A stretch of DNA of 64,000 nucleotides, from the NCBI GenBank assembly GCA_036867785.1, contig CP145411.1:930001-994000 (forward strand), given 5' to 3'. Numbering within the stretch: the stretch's first letter is position 1; each line of letters begins with the position of its first letter. The notes under the pieces were generated by a model that saw only the letters and a list, made by a program, of their open reading frames with translations, did not search any database and was not told where the DNA came from. The position numbers were made by a program, and so were the translations under genes. The stretch is from Plasmodiophora brassicae (Eukaryota > Endomyxa: Phytomyxea > Phytomyxea > Plasmodiophorida). Shown one piece after another: positions 1 to 11,808 of this stretch.

Positions 1-590
1 GACGCTCCGGTATGCGACGTTGCGCATCATGGTGGCGCTGGCGGCCATGCTGGGCGTGGTCATCCACCAGCTGGACGTTAAGACGGCGTTCCTGAATGGA
101 GACCTGCCGTACCCGATCTACTGTGAACAGCCGAAGAACTTCGTGGTCGGAGGACGCGGCAAGGTGATGAAGCTCCTGAAGGCGCTGTACGGCCTGGTCG
201 AGGCGCCGAAGCTCTGGTACGATAAGCTCGTATCAGTTCTGTTCGAAATCGGCTTCACAAGGGTGACCGGCGACCCGTGCCTGTTCGTTATGTTCACGAC
301 GAAGGACGGCCGCAGACAGATCACGATCCTCGGGGTGTTCGTGGACGACTTTATGATGTTTGGCACGGATCCCGACGTCATCGAGTACGTCAAGGCAGCG
401 TTGGGCAAGAAGTTCAAGATGAAGGACCTCGGCATCGCGAGATGGATCCTGGGGATGCGCATCAAGCAGGAGGCAACGCGCATCACGATCGACCAACAGC
501 AGTACGCCAAGGAGGTGGTCGCGCGGTTCCAGACCGACATCGACGAGGCAGCCGCCGGGCGCCGCTTGCGCGCGCCGGCCACGGCTCTGC
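1..590 (+). mobile_element. Ty1/copia retrotransposon relic, reverse transcriptase part
   Basis: The translated plus strand shows hallmark copia-type reverse transcriptase motifs: a LDVKTAFLNGDL block, a LKALYGL block and the catalytic FVDDF segment near base 350. The fragment is cut by the window edge on the left and ends near base 590. It is a broken fossil: only part of pol is present and it abuts a second copia piece in opposite orientation. Family assignment is secure from these motifs. I could not identify LTRs or estimate an age beyond noting that the protein-level similarity remains easy to read. Confidence 0.9.
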
Positions 591-1489
591 CTGTCGGGCA
601 GATTATGCCCCGGCGAACCGACGGTGTTCCGCACCAGCATGAGCGGTACCGCGAGGGCGTTGGTTGCCTGGCGCATCGCTCCCCGCTTGTACTGAGCGAG
701 CACTTCTGCGCGGACCTTGCTTTGCGTCAGCTCTCCGATGGGACCGCGCAGCATCGCGTTGACTAAGTCCTTGTACTCGGTGTATGGCAGCGAGATAAGG
801 ACCTTCGTCGCCATGTCCGACTCAGTCTTCGTCCGATTCGGATCCGCCCGGGCCAGGTTGATGCCCAGGTCGCGCATCGCCGTCAGGTGCGCCTTGGTCT
901 CCGTGAGGTCGGCGCCCGCCTTAAGCTTTGTTGTTGACAGAAGAATGTCGAACATCGCCAGGTCCGTGCCCGTTTGGCCGGAATACTCCGTCTGGATGGC
1001 GCTCCACGCCAGGTCCGGACGGTCGTCGGGTATGTCGAGTATCAAGGGAAGTTCGTCTTCATGCACGTTCTTCTTGATAGCGTACATTGCGTGGAGCCTC
1101 TCTTGCTCCGACGCCGGCTCTTCGTTGTGCCCGCGCGTCGCGGGCTCCACGGCCTTTTGCAGGCCCGACTTCTTGAGCATCGTCGTCATCGACGACGCCC
1201 AGACCAGGTAATTGTCCTTGCCCTTCAGCTGGACGGAGATCTTGATGCCGGACTCCTTCAGGCCCGTCAGCCTTTCCTTCTGCGCAGCTTCCAGCCGCGC
1301 CAGACGATCCTTGAGCGCCGCGTTCTCGCGCTGGCCGGTCCCGCTCCCGGCCGCCGCTGCTTGCAGACGTTCAACCTCCGCCTCCAGCCGATCCTGCTGC
1401 CGCTGGGCCTCGGACAGCGCAGCGCTTATCTGGGCGATCACGGCCTCTGCTTGGGCCAGGTCGGCTGGGATGCTTGGGATCGTCGCCAT
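590..1489 (-). mobile_element. Ty1/copia retrotransposon relic, Gag part
   Basis: On the minus strand an open frame starting at 1489 encodes an N-terminal coiled coil followed by a Gag (UBN2-type) domain, with a KDNYLVWASSM block and a MRDLGIN block typical of copia Gag. Recognisable Gag ends near base 590, where the sequence switches to the antisense of the reverse transcriptase piece, so the two halves of the copia polyprotein point at each other. The pair is therefore a rearranged or doubly inserted fossil, not a whole element. No LTR or primer-binding site could be confirmed on the 1490 side. Confidence 0.8.
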
Positions 1490-2242
1490 CAGAGAGTGGG
1501 ACTCTTAATCTGATTCAAGCAGTTCGAAGCGCTTAGGAAAGTGAAAGTCCCCAGTGTATCTAACGTGGGGGAAGCCGACGTCCCCATGACGTCGCACACA
1601 CAGTGGCACGGTCGCCACTGTGCACCAGTTGCGTCACGTCGTCGTGACTCATGGGTCGGCCACTGTCGCTAGCCTTCCCATTATGAATCACGGACACGCC
1701 ACAATCACCTGTAAACTGGACGCACGACGTTTGCCCGCGAACCATGGACTGGGTGCTGGCGAACGTCGTCCATGTCAGTAAATCCAAATGTGGGCGCGGT
1801 CCCACTTCCCCGAATGCATGTGGACATGTTCTGCAGGGTGCTCATCGTTGCTGCGAAGTGCGGTCTGCTCAAGAACAACTACAGGAGAGTATCGTAATAA
1901 ACACCAGCGACGAACGAAAGTCATTACCGACGAAAGCGTCATGCAACGACAGGATCGGTGGACTCGTCGGCTTCGGCAATCTCTGACGATATCTGACATG
2001 TCGCTTCGGCCCTTCTGGAAATGCGATCCAGCCCCAGTCGACACCCACACGCTTTCTATGGAAGACCTAGCCCAGTGCCACTGCAGGTTGCGAATCGCGC
2101 GACCTGTAGGACGACCAGAAACCGGTACTGTACCGATTACGGTAGTGCCAGGCCGGACCGGCTGTCAGGGAATGCGCGACATGGCATTCGGCGCAGTCCG
2201 ATCCGAGGCGACGTTTGATTCCGCCGGCGGTCGTCGGTGGCC
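1490..2242. other. Intergenic region upstream of the UBR4-like gene
   Basis: No gene is supported here. It lies between the Gag start of the copia relic and the first exon of the UBR4-like gene, so it could contain retroelement flank or LTR sequence on the left and promoter on the right. A 9-bp perfect inverted repeat (CACAGTGGC / GCCACTGTG, 6-nt loop) lies at about 1599-1622. Short open frames on both strands show no familiar protein features. Confidence 0.5.
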
Positions 2243-5200
2243 ATGACATCTGACGGCCTCCTGTCGCAGCGGCAGCTCGATGCCCTGAATCGGCTATTGT
2301 GAGGAGATGCATGTCGACGTGTAGGGGTGCTGGCTGACGTGCTCCGTGTAGGGTGCCTCGCGGCGTCGACCCGGAGGACGAGCGAACGCTGCTGAAGCTG
2401 GCGTTGGCGATGAGTAGTAAAGTCTCGGAAACGGCACGTTCAACACGACGTGCGCCGTCGCCGCCTAGCGCATCGAGTTCGACACGTGACACCTCTCGGC
2501 GAACGGTTTCGCAGATGCTGTCGCGATGCCTTCTGGCGCGGGCGGCACCGTCTGCCAGCTCTGAGCTGAGCGAACCGCTTCAGCTTCTCGGCGCGCTTCA
2601 CACAGACTTCGACAGCAGCGAACCAGCGCTGGAGTTCTGTGCCAGCGTATTGTCGAACGCTCCATCCACCGCTGCGATTGCCTCTATGGCGCATGATGCT
2701 GGCCGGGCTGTCATTCTGACTCTCTCGACCGTGTCAACCCTCACCGCACCTCCACGTGGCTCTTCGCAACATATTTCACTGTCTAGTCTCCTGCTCAATA
2801 TTCTCGTCGCAAACTTGCCAAGCAGCGACTCTGAGATCCTGTTCACATCTGGTCTGGTACGCTGTGTGTCAAATCGACCTGAAATATCACCTCTTGCAAT
2901 GCAGGCCATTCTGTTTGCTTTGAATGCCGCTGAGCACATCGGAATTACGGATAGGGCTTTCGCTCGCCCGATCTGCATTGCTCGTGCCTGCGCGCCTGCA
3001 GGTGATGAAGCGATGAAGTCTGTTGCAGAAAGGCTACTTGCCTCGTTAGCGACTCCATCAGAATATCAGGTCTTCCAGTTTGATATGCTGCTTGACTCCA
3101 TCCGTCGATCGCGGGAGTCGCAAACTCTTGATGACTTCAGCACTCGCGTCCAGCTGAAGTCGTCCCTTGCGTCGCTAATTAATGTTGCCTACACGAATTC
3201 CCAAATTTGGCGCTCGTTTGCCGCTGAGCGCGGACAAGACGTTTTTCGATTTCTTCTCTCGGTATGACTCGACCGAGGATCGTCTTATATGTATTCTGAC
3301 GGTATTGTGACCAGGGGGTCTTTTCGTGCGACGAGTTTTCTTCAATGTTTCTCCGCTTGCTGGCTCTGGCGGGCACGGACGGCCTTCTTCTGAACCCGGA
3401 CGACATCTCGGAATTGCTTGAGCTGTTGCTGACGTCTCCAACTCAGGAGATGCGGGACGATGCCGCACTGATCGTTGAAAGCGCTGACCGTAATGCTGTG
3501 CTCGAAGCCATGACTCCTCGGCTTGCTCGTCTCCCTGTCGAGGGCCGACGTGCATCCCAATTCGCTCTTTACTGGGCAAGGACAGTTGTTGCATGTGGGG
3601 GTACGACATCGAAAGCGACGAAAGCCGTTGCGGATTTCATTCATGTCGCACGGCAGAGCGAGGACGCCCTAAGTCAGCATCGTAACTCCCGACTGTATGC
3701 GCAGATCGGTAAAATCGTCGCACTTGAGGGTGGCAATCCACCGAGTGAAGCACCCAGTATGCTCAGTTCTGAGGTATTCGGACACTACTTTGAGGCAGAG
3801 CCTTGTCGTGTTTGCTGTTCAATGCCGATGGCGTTTAACCTTGTCAAGATTCGTGACATTGAATGTGAACCCCGGTTTACGCATTGCACGCGAATGGTTC
3901 GCCTCCAGCAAATGCAGTGTATTGCGTCCGTTCAGATTCATCTGGAAGAGCTGAGCTCCATCCGCAGCGTTAAGACCGTCCGCCTATATTTCAATGCCGA
4001 CAAAATCGACAGCCTCGCCTCACTCAAAGATAAGCGGGACTTGTGGACACTTGCTGCCACGGTTAAAGCAGCCCCTTGGGCTAATGACATCGTCTTGTTG
4101 CCTGGGGCCCCTGTTTTCGCCTACAATCTCATGGTTGAATTCGTCGATTTCTTCGAAAGCGCCGATGGTCGCGTTGAAATCATTCAGTGTCCGAGATGCC
4201 GGTCTGCCGTAACCTCGCGGCATGGGATCTGCTCCCAATGCAAAGAAAACGCTATGCAATGCAGGCAGTGCCGCAACATCAACTATGACCACTTGGACGG
4301 GTTTCTGTGTAACGAATGCGGGTTCTGCCGGTTCGCTCAGCTTCAAATCTCGATTTCGTCACGCCCGGCATTCCACATGTCGCCGATACGCGCCGAAGCT
4401 CAACGGCGATATGCAGTGGACACCACTCTGGCGACACATGCTTCCGAGTTGCAGAGTGCCCTCGACGAAATTGAAGCACAGCGCGCTGAAGTATGTGAGC
4501 TCCTTAACAGCGAGTCTGTCGCGCATTCTCGAGTGGCTCGCGTTTATCGCGAAACTCGAAGCACGCATCGTGCTGTCTGTATGAATTTCGAGGTTGTTGA
4601 AGCTGTCCGTCGTGCTTTGCAACTGTATGATGCACCACGATCGGCGTACCGATGTCCTGCACTCCAGACGGCGTGCTTCGTGTGTTTACGCTCATTTGTT
4701 CAGTTGTCTAGCGAAATCCTCAACGTGCTGTCCCAATCCGTATCTGTACAGTCCATGCTGGTAGAGGCAAACGTTCTTCCGAATTTGTTGCACAAGGCGG
4801 CCTGGGCCGAATCACCTGCAGACCGGGATCGGTCGCGCGCCGTTCTTTCACGACTCGCTGAGACGTGTCCCGCAGGCGAACGCCAGCTTCACGAGTTACT
4901 GGAGGCGAGGCTACGACTTTTGATTGAGAATGTGGCCCAGGTATAACCCCTAGTTCCTGGTCATAATCATGTGTTCTTACCCCTGCGTCTTAGGTTCAAC
5001 CCGCCCGTGGACTGTCGTGTTACATGGGTGTCCTGCTCAGCGTCTGCTCTGTTGACTCTGCGAAGCAGGATTTATGGGCTTCCCGCATCCAATTGCTCTT
5101 GCGCGTTTTCCATATCGCGGTCAGCTGTGGTAGCGGAAACGTTCTTGTTTCTCAATACGTTATCGTTCCGTGCTTGGACTTCTTGACTCGACTTCTCGTC

Positions 5201-8200
5201 CGCATTGGTTCAACCGCAAGCTCTGCATCTTCTAGGAAGCGTCGGACGACTCTGTCTTCACCTGCGTCGTCTGCCAGGTCGTCTGCACCTCGCAGATCAT
5301 CAAACCCAAGTTCTCGTCCGAGCCCTGTCACCGCGTCCTCGGGGGCGAGAACTTACATTTTGAATTTGCTTTCAGCGTCTTTCTCGAAGGATCTCATTCT
5401 GGCCCGGAAAGCTCTGAACCGATGGCGCCCATCGGTTTTGGTGCATCACACCCTGACGCCGTTCACAGATCATGCTTGGCTTCGGCGGCTTATTTTATTA
5501 TCGCCCTCAGCTGATGTACGTACGCGAACCGCCGATCTTGTTCGGCAACTCTGCACTCGAAGCGCAGCAGCTCGGGACCGCATTCTTCCTGCCCTAGTAC
5601 GTTGCTTGACTGTCGCTAACCTGGATGCACGGTCGTCCCAGCTTTTCGATATACTCTATGAGTTCGCTAAGGGGAGCCATTATCTTGCTCAGCCTTATGT
5701 CTTTAACCTTCTTATTGCTCTGTTACGTCGAGAGTGCCGCTTCGTGTGCTCAGAGGCCACTGATAATTCTGGTACCGTCTTTGGTGGTGTCGTTGGCATC
5801 CTTCACCAGGTTTGTCATTTGCTAAGTGCTTTTATGATGATGTTTGTTTATTTTCTTGTCCAGGTCATATCTGGAGACAGCAGTGCAAGAACGAGCTTGG
5901 CTCGAACACCAGGTGTCATAACAGCAATTGTCGACGCGTATTTGTGTCTTGACGGGCTCCTTCTGCACCGGTCTAAGCTGACGCAAGACGCATCGTCCAT
6001 GCTGCTCCAGGTAATTGATGAGGTATTCGCGGACGGTGACCGGAGTGAGCTAGTTCGTGTCTACATTGACGCTTTCCGGCGTCAGACATCCGTCCGATCG
6101 CGCATTTGTATCCTGGAACGCATTGAACGTATCGTCAATCCAGCTCTCGATGCATCTCAGCACTGTCAGTTACTTCTTCGGAAAGCGCCAAGTCAAGAAG
6201 AGTTCATCAGAGGGCATATGCTGAAGTCGGCGTATTCGTCTGAGGGATTCAAGACTATGGCCGACGTCCGAGATAAGATATGCAGGGATCTTGACCTTGC
6301 TGATGCACATGGAATGTTCGAACTTCTGGTCAACGGTTGTATTATTGACCTGTCTCTCCCCGTCCTTGGCGTTTACAATGCGATATGGAAACCGGCTGTG
6401 CTTGGGGGCACTGTTGCAGTTGTCGACTATGACTCGGATTATGAAGACTCTGCCGTGGATCCATCGGCGATGGTAATAACGTACCGCCTTAAGGGACTTG
6501 ATGGAGAAGCAACTGAGGACCTTATCGAGCGACTTCCAGAGGCGGATGCAGACAAGGTTTGGCTGTTCGAAAATCGGGTTGTAAAAGCACTGATCTAGAC
6601 GCTAGGTGGACCCGAAAGTCAAATTTGCTGCTCTTCGCGTTATGCCTGAGTGCGGAGGGATTGCTTGCCTTCTTGAACAGTTGGAATCAGTTTCGGGAAA
6701 TGACGATATTGGAAGCCTGTACACAGGCATGGTTGTCCACATTCTAAGTCAGTGTGCGTACCTTCCCGAATGCCGAGAGGCTCTGTCACCAGGATACAGG
6801 CTCATGCTGTCGCAACTGCTTGCGAGGTTATCTTCGCCCACAGACGGACCTGTTGCTGCTAATCTTCTCGATATTCTTGGTGTGGTTGTTGAGCAAGATG
6901 TCGAAGTTGACGTTGCCAACTCCAATACGTGTGAGATTTCTGATTACCTGCTGAAACACATGTCACAGACAGAGCCCCCTTCGTTATGGCCTCGCTTAGC
7001 CGTGCTCTTACCTCGTGTAACTCGAGGTCTCCCAGCTCCAGTGCGCTCCATGGTTGCTGCCTTTGAAGCCCATCTTCAATGGCAGAACCTCGAGGCGGAT
7101 AATTATCCGCAATTCCCTGCAGAATGCTTTGCTATTGTTGCTGAGAGCCTCGCAAGCGCATCTGAAGTTGTTTGCATTGGTACAGTGTGAATCGCATCCG
7201 AACGAACGCCTGGTCGGATTGGTCTGACTGTTGCGTTAGGCGTACGATCTGTGACCTACGAATCCGTCGTCCCGTCTGCTTTGCAGTATCTGTCGTCAAT
7301 CGAGTCGTCGGATCCGCAACACCGGCGCGCGTTGCCGCTCGTCTTGCGAATCCTGACCGGCCTTGTCCGCAAATGTGCTCCTGCTCAGACTGCAGCCGTC
7401 CCCGCCATACCGATGCTACATCGTTTAGGTATGGTGAATGACAATTGTCGTCCTTTGGGCGGCTGATATCCAGTATGCAGAGCGTATTACGTCGACCAAC
7501 AAGGTCGGGCCGTTATCCGAGAATCTGCTGGAGGCTCTGTGCGACGATAATCCGGAAGTGTCCTCGATCGTCAAGGCCCTTCGGCAACAGACTAGGGAAG
7601 CTCGCAAGCAGGTTGCTCTGGCCAAGCGGCGTGCCCTTGTGGATGCGCTCCGTCTGGAGTCAACCAGTGTCGGTTCTCGGCGCCTCCAGGGGATGGAAAA
7701 CATTGCTGAAGATACGGGCCTTACGTGCATGGTGTGCCAAGAAGGGTACCTTGACAAGCCTCGAGACATGCTCGGGTTCTACGTATTTGTTCGAGAAGCG
7801 ACACTTCCGTCGTTCAACGACGCTTCTGACGAGCAGATCGGCATGACGTCGGTCACTCATTTCAACACTATTCATTTCAGCTGCCATGCGGAAGCGGCAC
7901 GTGCCGATCGAAGACTGAGGCCACCGAAATCGGAATGGGAGGGTGCGACTTTGCGAAACGCCCAGACGCTGTGCAATAATTTGTTTCCCATCTTCAACAA
8001 GAGCAACTCGTTCGACGAGTACGCGCTTCGGGTTGATGACTACTGGCGCAACATTGCGTTTCGGGCGGCGTTCCAGGTATCTGGCGTTATTGTCTCTGCT
8101 ATTGAACAATATGACTGACAGAGCAGCAGATTACAAAACTCGATGTCCTTCTTCATGATCTGCGGATGCTGCTTGAAAGGTTCGCGCAAGATAGGTCGTT

Positions 8201-8894
8201 CTCTGAGTTCTCCCGCGGTGGCGCCCGGCAGTCCAATATCCGTTTTCTTCCCTACCTGTTGCAAATGGGTGCCTTCCTAATCGGCAGTTCCCCATCTGAT
8301 ATGAAAAGCCGGCTGCGGAAGACGACTTTCGCTGCTATTGGGGAACCGGATGAACGAGCCTGGGCTGGTTCTGCGTTGATCACTGTTGAGATCGCCGTCA
8401 TCACATCGCTGATTGCGTTGAAGCCTCGTGAATGGCGGACCTGTCGTGATGTTGCCTTTCGTCGACTTCTCCATGCCGCATGCAGCAGTCGACCTTTCCC
8501 ACCTTCCAAGCGCAGGCGTACGAGTCGGTCTTCGAGCATGCCAGCCGATGCATCCGTTAAGGCTGTCGTTATTTTCTGGGCTCTTGTCGATTCAGTTCAT
8601 TCCCTCCTTGTCCAACACGAGCAGTCCATCGATGTAGGTCGTTTCCTTCGCGAACCATGACCTTCATTTCTAATGGTCAATCCGTTGTAGGCCACCGATG
8701 GGGCAAACGCATGGGATCGCGTCCAACGGTACATCCGGCTACATCATCAGGATATGCTTTCTGGGCTGGACGCGCTGTGTACGAGGTTGACCCGTGACCT
8801 ACTTCCTGTCGATGATACGGCAGCATTGTTTGCTGCCGTCAACACGCCGTGCGATGATCCCATGCAAGTCCTGCGACGGTTTACCAATCAATAA
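2243..8894 (+). CDS. UBR4-like: UBR4/BIG-type E3 ubiquitin ligase, short form without UBR box
   Basis: Large multi-exon gene of roughly 2,000 codons. It contains the UBR4/pushover/BIG hallmark cysteine cluster (CRQCRNINYDHLDGFLCNEC) near 4265-4325, a region like the UBR4 catalytic module (RGHMLKSAYSSEGF near 6220, YRLKGLDGEATE near 6485), and a hemiRING-like zinc region with LTCMVCQEGY near 7720 and THFNTIHFSCH near 7860. A later SNIRFLPYLLQ block near 8235 is also family-typical. I placed the start at the ATG at 2243 because a 53-nt GT-AG intron (2299-2351) joins it in frame to the next exon. Other introns lie near 3262-3314, 4941-4993, 5810-5863, 6556-6605, 7180-7237, 7431-7481, 8077-8131 and 8632-8690. 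Usual family members are 4,000-5,000 aa with a UBR box; here the N-terminal half, including the UBR box, is absent. The role is inferred as ubiquitin ligation to N-degron or other clients. Confidence 0.9.
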
Positions 8895-8965
8895 AGCAGG
8901 GACCGCCAGTCAACGTCTCAGCGTATAAACTCAGTTCTGACTCATGATCGAGGAGAATGTGCATT

Positions 8966-10012
8966 TTAGAAACGGTTGTTGGGAATGACGATCTGGCGGA
9001 GCTGGTTGGAAGCAACACTGAAGTAGACGAACGTAAGAAGGTCAGCAACGGCGTCCGGCCAGGTCGGCATGCGCGCTAGAGTGACCAGTGTGCGAATGGC
9101 CTCAGGTGTCGACATCGGTGGCTGACCCGGCGCCAGCCTCGATGCCAGTTCGGATACGCGTTGACCGAGCGACGTCCATCGTACGAGACGGAACCAGAAG
9201 CGTGGCATGATGGACGCAATATCGATCGTTCGAATGCCGATCGTCTTGACGGCACGGTACCTCGCTAGCTTTCGCATGGCGGGCAGGAACACGTCCCTGT
9301 ATGCGGCGTCCTCATCGGGGGCCAGCCTCGCCTTCACAGCTTGCTCCAGGTATTTCGAAAGAATTAGGTTGCCAATGTCGGGAACGGGGGCGGAGATGCC
9401 TGGCCTAGCGTCAGGGGCCGCCACAGGCAGGGACGTCATGTGCTCAATGATATCTTGCGCACGCCAAACGGTCGTCATAATGGCGGCCTGGACAATGGCA
9501 TTCGCTCCACGACGAACCTCGGGGGCCGCTCCATAGTCCTGGCATAGCGGTTTCTGGATCCACACGTCGCTAGCCTCGCCGGGCGTCATGACGCTGGCCG
9601 CGTCAAAGCCGGGGTACTTGAGATCGAATACGACCCGGTCACAGGCTTCATCGCGTGCTTCCTTCATGATGTTGAACGCCATCGTGTACGATTCGTGAGC
9701 GTCTGTCGTCGGTGCTTTGTCCGGATGCCACTGCAAACTCTCTCTCAGGTACGCCCGTTGAATATCCCTCTCCTTGGATGGACTTGTGCCGACGGCCACC
9801 TCACAGAACCGCTTACGCATCGACGCTCGAAACGCAACTGGGTCGATCGTTGGGTCTCGTTTCGCACCATCGTTTTCCATGTCGGGCGCCTCGATTCCCG
9901 AGCCAGACACGACACTGGACGTCGGTCCCACGTCATCATCGGCGCCGTCGGACCAACTAGGGCCCGCAAGACCGCGGCACGTGATCAGCAGAAGGCACGC
10001 GAAGAGCAGCAT
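8966..10012 (-). CDS. Secreted or lumenal J-domain (DnaJ/HSP40) protein
   Basis: Single-exon 348-aa protein. Residues 1-17 form a hydrophobic signal peptide (MLLFACLLLITCRGLAG). A J domain spans about residues 60-125 and carries the diagnostic HPDK tripeptide context (QWHPDKAPTTDAHESY), which stimulates Hsp70 ATPase activity. The C-terminal 200 residues contain no G/F region, zinc finger or transmembrane segment that I recognise. With a signal peptide and no retention motif seen, the protein probably acts in the secretory pathway, perhaps with an ER Hsp70. It is divergent from the TFDP gene and tail-to-tail with the UBR4-like gene (71 bp apart). Confidence 0.85.
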   Translation of the reverse strand: MLLFACLLLITCRGLAGPSWSDGADDDVGPTSSVVSGSGIEAPDMENDGAKRDPTIDPVAFRASMRKRFCEVAVGTSPSKERDIQRAYLRESLQWHPDKAPTTDAHESYTMAFNIMKEARDEACDRVVFDLKYPGFDAASVMTPGEASDVWIQKPLCQDYGAAPEVRRGANAIVQAAIMTTVWRAQDIIEHMTSLPVAAPDARPGISAPVPDIGNLILSKYLEQAVKARLAPDEDAAYRDVFLPAMRKLARYRAVKTIGIRTIDIASIMPRFWFRLVRWTSLGQRVSELASRLAPGQPPMSTPEAIRTLVTLARMPTWPDAVADLLTFVYFSVASNQLRQIVIPNNRF

Positions 10013-10531
10013 GGCGGACGGCCGAGCCAGCAGGCACCCTGCAACTCGTCAGGCGGCAGCTCCGGTGCCGTCACGGGGTTCTCTAGAACTGCAAATGACC
10101 CCGATTGCGTTTGACTACAAATCCTCGGCGGCAGGCGGCGGTTGTCGGTCGGCCGGCAAATCGTCGTGCGCACGCTATAATTAGCGCCGCAGAATGCAGC
10201 GTCGTACAGCCTCGGTTTCTGCAGGACAAATGTCTCAGGTGTCGGCAAAGGATAGCCTCGTAATCAAATAACAGGGCATGTTAGTCGTCACCGACAGATG
10301 GCAGCAGTACTCGCGTTGATACGTCGTTTAGGACACTCATTCATCACACTGCACCGCGTGGGTCACACGACGAGGACGGGTCCCGTCCGAGCGGGCGGGA
10401 TACGGATAAACGTGCTGCGCGACAGTGGAAGCGAAATCTGGGGCGAATTTTTGGGAAAGTTGCGACTGGCGGGTCCGTGGCAGTCCGCGGCACGGACGTC
10501 GCCGCCGCAACGTCTGGTTGGCGATTGCCGG

Positions 10532-11757
10532 ATGGAGACCGAACAGCTCCTGTCCAGGGAGTTCGGCCCGATTATCGATGAGTTCGACCTGGGTGCGTTC
10601 GCCTCTGCTATCGGGATCGGGACCGGGTCATCGCCTGCGACCCTCAGGCATGCGAAACGACTGATGGCACCGCCGGCCCGCATCGCCAGCGACGCGATCG
10701 CTCCGCCTCCACGCAAGACGAAGGTGGCCGGGGGCCTCGTGCCGACAGCGTCGCCTGCTGAAATGACGACGCAACCGCCGCCTCCACTCTCTGTGCATGC
10801 TGATGACGAAGACGACACGACCACGGAGGCGACGTCGCCTCCGTCTGTGTTGCAGCCAGCCAGAGCGGTGTCGTCGTCGAAGCAGAAAGGGCTGCGTCAT
10901 TTCAGCCTAATCGTCTGCGAGAAGCTTCGACAGTTGCAAGTGACAACGTATCACGTTGTACGTCGTGCGTCCGTTCCCGTCTACTTGCGACGGCTGATAT
11001 GGTCCTGCCAGGTATCCGACGAGCTCGTCATTGAATTAACGCAGCAGAATGGACCAACCTTCCTTGGGCAGTCCGGAAAGGTTACCTCCTCATCCCATGT
11101 AGGCCGGGGATCGCGCCTAACAGTGCAATCAGAAATGCGAAGCAAAGAACATTCGTCGACGGGTGTACGATGCACTCAACGTTCTGCTGGCGATCGGCGT
11201 CATCAGGAAGGAACGGAAACAGATCACATGGGTTGGCCTTCCATCTGCGGAACCCCTGCTAGACCGGCAACGACTCGTGGCGGAACGGGACTCTGCCAGG
11301 AATGCTGTTGCTGCGAAACGCGGCCAGCTGGCCGATCTGCTCAAGTACTACGTTGGCCGTCGTAACCTTCAGGAGCGGAATAGAAGGTCGTGCAACCATG
11401 CTGATCATCAGCAACGACTGTACATGCCATTTGGGTTGGTACGTGCGCCGAAGGACGGCATCGTGGATGCGGAACTTCGCGACAACCGACGCAAGGTACG
11501 ATGCTCGGCTAAACGGCTTGTTGCTCTGCTAATGCGGGGCCCGGTAGGTTCGAGTGGTCAGCAACAAGATGTTCACGCTGCGAGACGACAAAGAGCTCCT
11601 GCTGAAAATGGGGTGCGCTCAGGTCTCGCCTGACGATCTGGTGCGAATCTGTCCGAAGGAGATCGTCCCGTTCTACCCACAAACGTGCTTGTCACCACGT
11701 GCGGTGTTCGGTTACCCCATTCCTCTGCGAACCGATCCAGTTCTGCTCCAGGAGTAG
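10532..11757 (+). CDS. TFDP-like: E2F dimerisation partner (DP/TFDP) transcription factor
   Basis: The DNA-binding winged helix is unmistakable: KGLRHFSLIVCEKL near 10890, then after introns NIRRRVYDALNVLLAIGVI near 11145 and KERKQITWVGLP near 11208. These match the DP family, which pairs with E2F to control S-phase genes. The C-terminal dimerisation/marked-box region follows (LYMPFGLV, then DDKELLLKMG near 11590), ending at 11757. Short introns are inferred near 10957-11010, 11080-11125, 11350-11400 and 11493-11550. The start is uncertain: the same frame is open from an ATG at 10298, but the first 78 codons look unconserved and the ATG at 10532 begins an acidic, structured segment. The N-terminal linker is rich in Pro, Thr and Asp. 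Confidence 0.88.
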
Positions 11758-11808
11758 CGCTATCCGACGGCGCTAATGTACATAAGCTGTTATTTCACGA
11801 TCATTATT

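Noticed and set aside
590-1489. Gag frame continuing to base 233 on the minus strand
   Set aside because: The extension is antisense to the reverse transcriptase piece and has no Gag similarity.
1599-1622. Short inverted repeat as terminator or LTR end
   Set aside because: A 9-bp stem without further context is expected by chance and is not accompanied by a matching second copy.
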